Source: Oehlia diaphana (Eukaryota; Glomeromycota; Glomeromycetes; Glomerales; Glomeraceae). Taken from it: a stretch of 11,151 nt of DNA. A program made the position numbers and the translations under genes. The first letter of the stretch is position 1; each line of letters begins with the position of its first letter. The notes beneath the pieces were generated by a model, which was not told where the DNA came from, did no database searches, and saw only the letters and a list, made by a program, of their open reading frames with translations. Positions 7,628 through 11,151 of the stretch are shown here, piece by piece. The stretch covers positions 85,180-96,330 of the forward strand of contig QZLH01000333.1 in the NCBI GenBank assembly GCA_003833135.1, written 5' to 3'.

Positions 7628-8190
7628 TTCATACCACTCACTTGGTTCAAGTGAAAAGAAACAATTTTAGATTTTGAAAGCAGCCTGCTTTTAGATAAGG
7701 ATGAAGCAAATAATTTCAAAGTTTTACACTTTTACTATTTATACTAAATCAAGATAGCCAATTAATATGGCTATATGATCTCTTTTAGAAGTATGAATCA
7801 TTGATTTATTCCATATCTCTGAATCTGGGTAATGATGCATTTAAAGTTTCACAATAAAACTCATACATAGATGATGATATAAAGTTTAGGATATAAAACA
7901 AAGTTTTTTAATACAAATTTAAATATGAAGTGAAAATAATTATAAATGCTGTTAGAAAAGGAACAGAAAGAAAAACAAAGAAAAGTACAGGCAAAAGCTT
8001 TTTTTGAATGTAGGTTGATTATGTTGTAGTCTTGTAGATATCTTGTATTGATATGTAAAAGATTCACCATATGAAAATCAATTATATAGCTTATATAATT
8101 AACACCAATAATAGTCTACCTCCCATTTGCTTATTCAGCTTTTGGCATCTAGATAACAACTATATTTGAATACTTTTATTATTTAGTGGC
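7628..8190. other. Intergenic region, no gene seen
   Basis: Nothing here is convincingly coding. A 69-codon minus-strand frame at 7861-8070 is rich in Phe, Tyr and Ile, as translated AT-rich DNA usually is. A perfect hairpin lies at 7638-7654: TCACTTG and CAAGTGA around a 3-base loop. It contains GGTTCAA, which mimics a tRNA T-loop, but no tRNA fold surrounds it. Confidence 0.6.
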
Positions 8191-8198
8191 CCAAATGT

Positions 8199-8262
8199 CA
8201 AATGACTCAAATGACCAATTATATGTCATTTGTAATATAAATAACAAATGACCTAGTCATTT
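8199..8262. repeat. Cluster of CAAATGAC motifs in both orientations
   Basis: CAAATGAC occurs at 8199-8206, 8208-8215 and 8245-8252, its complement GTCATTTG at 8225-8232, and a 7-base form GTCATTT at 8256-8262. The copies form two nested perfect inverted repeats: GTCATTTGT/ACAAATGAC (8225-8233 with 8244-8252) and AAATGAC/GTCATTT (8246-8252 with 8256-8262). The first direct pair creates TGACTCA at 8203-8209, the core recognised by Gcn4/AP-1 bZIP factors. It may be a regulatory cluster or the end of a foldback repeat. Confidence 0.75.
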
Positions 8263-8455
8263 AAGAATTAAATTGTAGTTCAGATATAAATATTTTGCAA
8301 TTTCTATATTTTGAGAATAAAATTATATCATATGATAATATAAATTTATAATTCTGGCTTGCATCATAAATTTGAAGGGTATTGATTAGTGCATCTAAGT
8401 GAATTCTTAATTCATCATGAATATCTTCCTTTGTCATACTGCCATACTGAATCAT
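8261..8455 (-). CDS. Doubtful small ORF, 64 residues
   Basis: The first half, from the ATG at 8455, looks protein-like and acidic (Met-Thr-Lys-Glu-Asp-Ile-His-Asp-Glu-Leu-Arg-Ile-His-Leu-Asp-Ala-Leu). The second half decays into AT-rich, Phe/Ile/Tyr-rich translation. The frame is open upstream to 8512, and a CAG just inside the ATG could be a splice acceptor, so a single-exon remnant is possible. No family is recognised. Confidence 0.2.
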   Translation of the reverse strand: MIQYGSMTKEDIHDELRIHLDALINTLQIYDASQNYKFILSYDIILFSKYRNCKIFISELQFNS

Positions 8456-8503
8456 GAATAAATAAATAAGTGTAGAAAAGTGTGTTTTAAGCCTATAAAG
8501 TTG

Positions 8504-8526
8504 CTTGAAAACCTAAAGTTTTCAAG
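8504..8526. repeat. Perfect hairpin, 9-bp stem and 5-base loop
   Basis: CTTGAAAAC (8504-8512) and GTTTTCAAG (8518-8526) are exact complements around CTAAA. The meaning is unknown. Confidence 0.7.
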
Positions 8527-8651
8527 TTTAAAAGTGGATATTATATGAAGGTTTTTAAGATGTTTTTTAAATAGAAATAGTTTATTTGTAAATGGAACTT
8601 ATCATAGAATAGTACTTTATTTTGAAATAACTTATCACCAACCCTTTTGAC

Positions 8652-8780
8652 TAGAAATGGCAATAGTTACGGTCATTAACTGGTTATGATCGGTCATGAC
8701 TGTGACTGATATTGGTCGGTCAAAGACCTCTAACTGACCATTTGACTGACCGGTTTGACCGACCGTTTAACCAATCTTGA
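8652..8780 (+). mobile_element. Truncated hAT-like MITE copy
   Basis: The segment begins TAGAAATGGCAA at 8652 and aligns through most of its length with the reverse complement of the complete element at 10480-10629. It shares the blocks CGGTCATTAA-like, ATATTGGT(C/T)GGTCAAAGACC, TTTGACTGACCGG and the GTTTAACC region, with several substitutions. After about 8775-8780 the similarity stops and the expected far terminal repeat (ending GCCATTTCTA) is missing, so this copy is 3'-truncated. I found no duplicate of its left flank CTTTTGAC near the broken end. Confidence 0.75.
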
Positions 8781-9130
8781 AAAAATTAATCTTTTTTTCT
8801 TTTTTTAGATATTGGCTTTAAATAACCTTCCTTTTGGACTTTTAATAGTAAGTTTCAAAAGTTTCTTTCTTTCGAACTTAAGCTTTTTTTAAAAAAATAA
8901 TCTAATTTCTTTTTTTTAGGTCTTTTTTTAAAAAAAAGAAAGAGAAAAGAATATTTTTGAAAAAATAAACAATAACATATTTATATTGCATGTTGATTAG
9001 TGATCAGCTGAATTTTAATTGGTTAAATATAGGAATGCAAAAATTAAAAAGTAGAAGTATTTTTTTTTTAAATTTAGATCATACAGATTGTCTAAGGCTT
9101 AATTAGTAATTTAAAAGTTTTTTATTAATA
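8781..9130. other. AT-rich spacer, no gene seen
   Basis: T-rich and A-rich runs dominate, including a T/C-rich stretch at about 8789-8806 and an inverted arrangement of T7 and A8 tracts at about 8884-8945. No coding signal is seen on either strand. Confidence 0.6.
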
Positions 9131-9549
9131 AGAAAATTTTGCAAAATTTCCTTAATACTGTTTAATTTTTATATTAAAACCTTATACTAATTTATAAAAA
9201 TGATTTTGAAGAACTTTAAAATTAAACAGTATTAAGATTAAGATTGCTTGTCTAAACCTCTTCAAAATCCTACGATTAGTTTCATCAAAATTTTACTATA
9301 GATTTATTATAGTTTCGGCAGAATTTTGGCAGTTTCGGCATTTATAATAAGTTTTGGCAGTTTTGCCTTTCTCCAGAGTTTCGCCAGTTTATTAATATAA
9401 CTTTAATATAGTTTCAGCAGAATTTCACTTTTCGGCAAAATGCCATCTTGCCTAAACCTTTAGGTTTTGGCAAGCAATCTTAATTAAGATTTATCAGACT
9501 TTGAACTTAAAATTAAACAGCATTAAAGAAAATTCTTGCGAATTTTTCT
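9131..9549. mobile_element. Nested inverted-repeat element with TA flanks
   Basis: The ends at 9129-9169 and 9509-9551 are imperfect reverse complements over about 41-43 bases, roughly 36 matching by eye. They share TAAGAAAA, a GCAA core, CTTTAAT/CCTTAAT and CTGTTTAATTTT. TA dinucleotides at 9129-9130 and 9550-9551 fit a TA target duplication, as used by Tc1/mariner-type elements. Inside, a third copy of the inner end at 9218-9236 is a perfect 19-base inverted repeat of 9151-9169. A second pair, 9238-9259 and 9462-9483, matches at 20 of 22 positions and contains AAGATTGCTTG. A near-palindrome sits at 9447-9474. No coding capacity is present, so it would be a non-autonomous element, possibly one inserted into another. 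Confidence 0.6.
9311..9440. repeat. Degenerate GTTTCGGCAG repeats inside the nested element
   Basis: Variants of AGTTTCGGCAG occur at 9311, 9331, 9350, 9377 and 9410, with a further TTTCGGCAAAA near 9430. Two longer copies, TATAGTTTC(G/A)GCAGAATTT, start near 9309 and 9408, 99 bases apart. They stand out by their GC content and CG dinucleotides in otherwise AT-rich DNA. Subterminal repeats of this kind can be transposase binding sites, but that is inference. Confidence 0.6.
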
Positions 9550-9559
9550 TAACAATTGT

Positions 9560-10290
9560 GATTTTACATCAGTAAGTTTTTAGGTAGTGCATACTAATGA
9601 AATAGTATTGTTTGATGCTTTAAAGTGTTGTAATAACCGAAAATTAATCGACAGATAAATAATTAACTGATAGGTAAACATTTAACCGAAGGAATAATAT
9701 TTAACTGGAATAGTTAAAAGAAATGATAGAATATAGTTACACAATATTAGTTATAGTTATTTATTTTTAGAATAATTTTATTTATAGTTTAATTTAGTTT
9801 AGTCACGAGATAGTCACATGATAATAAATTTCTTTTAGATCTACAAATTTTTAATAGAAAAAAGATAGTAAATAATAGAAATGATTTTCTTAATTTTTAT
9901 AAATAGCTGTAATTTTCGACAAGATTTCAGTAGTTAGTTAGTTTTAAGTCCTGGATTCTGAAATTAAAAATTAATAAAATATATTTCGTCAGCAAAAATA
10001 TGTAACACATTCTTTTTGCCGTTTTCTTATGAGTAAAATGTGCCACAATAATTTTTATTGGTTAATAAATAAAATATGGAGAAACTATTGCAAATTGAAA
10101 TTTTAGTAAGAAATTTTAAATTTTGTCATAATTTTTGTTCTAACCAAGCGATGTTATTTTAAGAACTCTCACCACGTCAGTAGCAACATACGATAAATTT
10201 TTATCCTATGGGCGGCGGGTGTCACATTTTTGGTGTATGCTCTGAGAAGTTAAAAGATTTTTGTTTTCATATGAAATCTAAATGAGAAAA
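9560..10290. other. Intergenic region, no gene seen
   Basis: No coding signal is visible. Small features are a tandem TTAG run near 9930-9945, an imperfect inverted repeat TGTAACACATTCT / AAAATGTGCCACA (10001-10013 with 10035-10047), a 14-base palindrome GATAAATTTTTATC near 10190-10204, and an isolated GC patch GGGCGGCGGGTGTCAC near 10210-10225. Confidence 0.6.
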
Positions 10291-10471
10291 TAGAAGAAAA
10301 TTATTATAAGAAAATAAGACTTAAGAAAAGTCATGTAGTAATAGTATGAAAAAGGACTATTACGAGTAATAAAAGAAAAATTGTAGTGATAATTGTGATT
10401 ATTATGAGAAAATTATTATAAGAAATAAGACTTTAAGAGAAAGTCATATAGTAATATCATGAAAAAAGGAT

Positions 10472-10637
10472 ATTACGAGTAGAAATGGCAACGGTCGATC
10501 AAACAGTCAGTTAAATAGTTGGTCAGACCGGTCAGTCAAACGGTCGGTCAGAGGTCTTTGACCAACCAATATTGGTCACGGTCATAACTGGTTATAACCG
10601 ATTAATGACTATGACCGTTGCCATCCCTAATTACGAG
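10472..10637. repeat. 8-bp target-site duplication ATTACGAG (10472-10479, 10630-10637)
   Basis: Identical octamers flank the MITE directly. The same octamer occurs once, uninterrupted, at 10359-10366 in the neighbouring repeat copy, which confirms both edges of the insertion. Eight bases is the hallmark duplication length of hAT transposases. Confidence 0.95.
10480..10629 (-). mobile_element. Complete 150-bp hAT-like MITE
   Basis: The termini are TAGAAATGGCAACGGTC on the left and the reverse complement of TAGGGATGGCAACGGTC on the right, 15 of 17 matching; the TAGGGATGGCAA style is familiar from hAT elements. It is flanked by the 8-bp duplication ATTACGAG. The interior has no coding capacity and is dominated by repeats of GGTCA/TGACC in both orientations (for example GACCGGTC and GGTCAAAGACC), giving it much higher GC than its surroundings. 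Movement would need a transposase from elsewhere. The strand is given as minus because the better-conserved TAGGGATGG end is on the right. Confidence 0.92.
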
Positions 10638-10649
10638 TAATAATATGAG

Positions 10650-11151
10650 AAAATATTATGAGAAAAAGAAGAAAAATGTTATTATGTATGAAAAAGGACA
10701 TAGTAAAAGAAAATTTATAAAGAAATATTGAAATATTATTGAATAATATATAAGAAATATTGAAAATTTAATGTAATAAAAGAATTATAAGTTGAAATAA
10801 AAATAATATCTTGTTATAGTTGTGTCACTAGGGGTGCTATGTCAACAGAAAATCTAGTACGTTGATCACTTAAAAATCCGTAGCTATCCAATTATAACAT
10901 AAAAGATAATAATGAATAATATGAAATGAAAGAAAATGTTAAAAATATTGTTGATAAAGAAAATCAAATTAATAAAATATTTAATGAAGTAAATGAAGTA
11001 ATAATGATGTAATTAAATGAATAATTGTGTAATTAATGGCATAAATATTATAAGAAATAAGAAAATAAATAAAAATTATGAAGTTAAAAATGAATTATGA
11101 AATATTAGAATAGAAATTAATTATAAAAAGTTTTGATTGTATATAGAACTA
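10650..11151. other. A-rich low-complexity DNA, no gene seen
   Basis: The plus strand is dominated by AAT, AAG and GAAAT words with no usable reading frame. A less AT-rich island at about 10820-10890 contains CACTAGGGGTGCTATGTCAA, which has a hAT-terminus-like TAGGGGTG, but no partner end is in the window. Confidence 0.6.

Larger units (their letters stand above)
10296..10643 (+). repeat. Tandem duplication, second copy interrupted by the MITE
   Basis: Copy A (10296-10372) and copy B (10408-10479, resuming at 10638-10643) both run from GAAAATTATTATAAG through ATAAGACTT and GTCAT(G/A)TAGTAATA to ATTACGAGTAATAA, with only scattered differences. The period is 112 bases. Copy B carries the 150-bp MITE at its ATTACGAG. 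A weaker third copy follows at about 10647-10715. The plus strand is strongly purine-rich throughout. Confidence 0.85.

Noticed and set aside
7630..7660. tRNA-like T-loop word GGTTCAA
   Set aside because: It is the loop of a simple 7-bp palindrome; no acceptor stem, D-arm or anticodon arm can be drawn around it.
7861..8070. 69-codon minus-strand ORF
   Set aside because: The product is Phe/Tyr/Ile/Asn-rich, as expected from random AT-rich DNA; no supporting signals.
8652..10629. A single 1,978-bp composite element bounded by the two inverted MITE copies
   Set aside because: The outer flanks do not match (CTTTTGAC versus ATTACGAG), whereas the right copy has its own perfect 8-bp duplication on both sides, so it inserted independently.
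1..11151. CRISPR arrays, rRNA genes, bacterial operons or prophage
   Set aside because: No regularly spaced identical repeats, no rRNA cores and no prokaryotic gene organisation are visible; gene density and introns point to a eukaryote.

Overview
The window looks like nuclear DNA from a very AT-rich, repeat-laden fungus. The best guess is an arbuscular mycorrhizal fungus of the Rhizophagus type (Glomeromycotina). The reasons are long A and T runs, a short GTAAGT...CAG intron candidate, a SAM-like domain of a style expanded in that group, and small hAT-like elements. The assignment is inference; no marker gene is present.

Layout. 1-249: A/T homopolymer-rich upstream region. 250-1044: the one clear intact gene, a 264-residue secretory-pathway protein with a dibasic processing site, a Lys/Glu/Pro/Gly-rich linker, 28 uninterrupted Pro-Gln dipeptides and a C-terminal tail suited to GPI anchoring. 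1045-4500: mostly non-coding, with a small unrecognised ORF at 3078-3299, a coding-like scrap on the minus strand near 4000, and several short inverted repeats sharing the heptamer TTGGCAA. 4501-4988 (minus): a probable two-exon gene with a SAM-like domain, whose exon phases do not agree. 5229-5321 (minus) and 5440-7627: decayed coding-like sequence, possibly transposon-derived, containing an array of diverged repeats of about 340-560 bp (5846-7190). 7628-8640: no convincing gene, but several small perfect hairpins and a cluster of CAAATGAC motifs in both orientations.

The right third is mobile-element territory. A 150-bp hAT-like MITE at 10480-10629 has terminal inverted repeats and a perfect 8-bp target duplication. 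It sits in one copy of a tandem duplication whose other copy preserves the empty site. A truncated relative lies at 8652-8780 in opposite orientation. Between them, 9131-9549 is a second kind of element, bounded by roughly 40-bp inverted repeats and TA dinucleotides, with a nested inverted repeat and internal GTTTCGGCAG-like repeats. The end of the window is A-rich, low-complexity DNA.

The genes show no operon-like or pathway relation. The notable themes are a repetitive cell-surface protein and a compact record of transposon insertion. All motif and identity statements come from reading by eye, with no database search.
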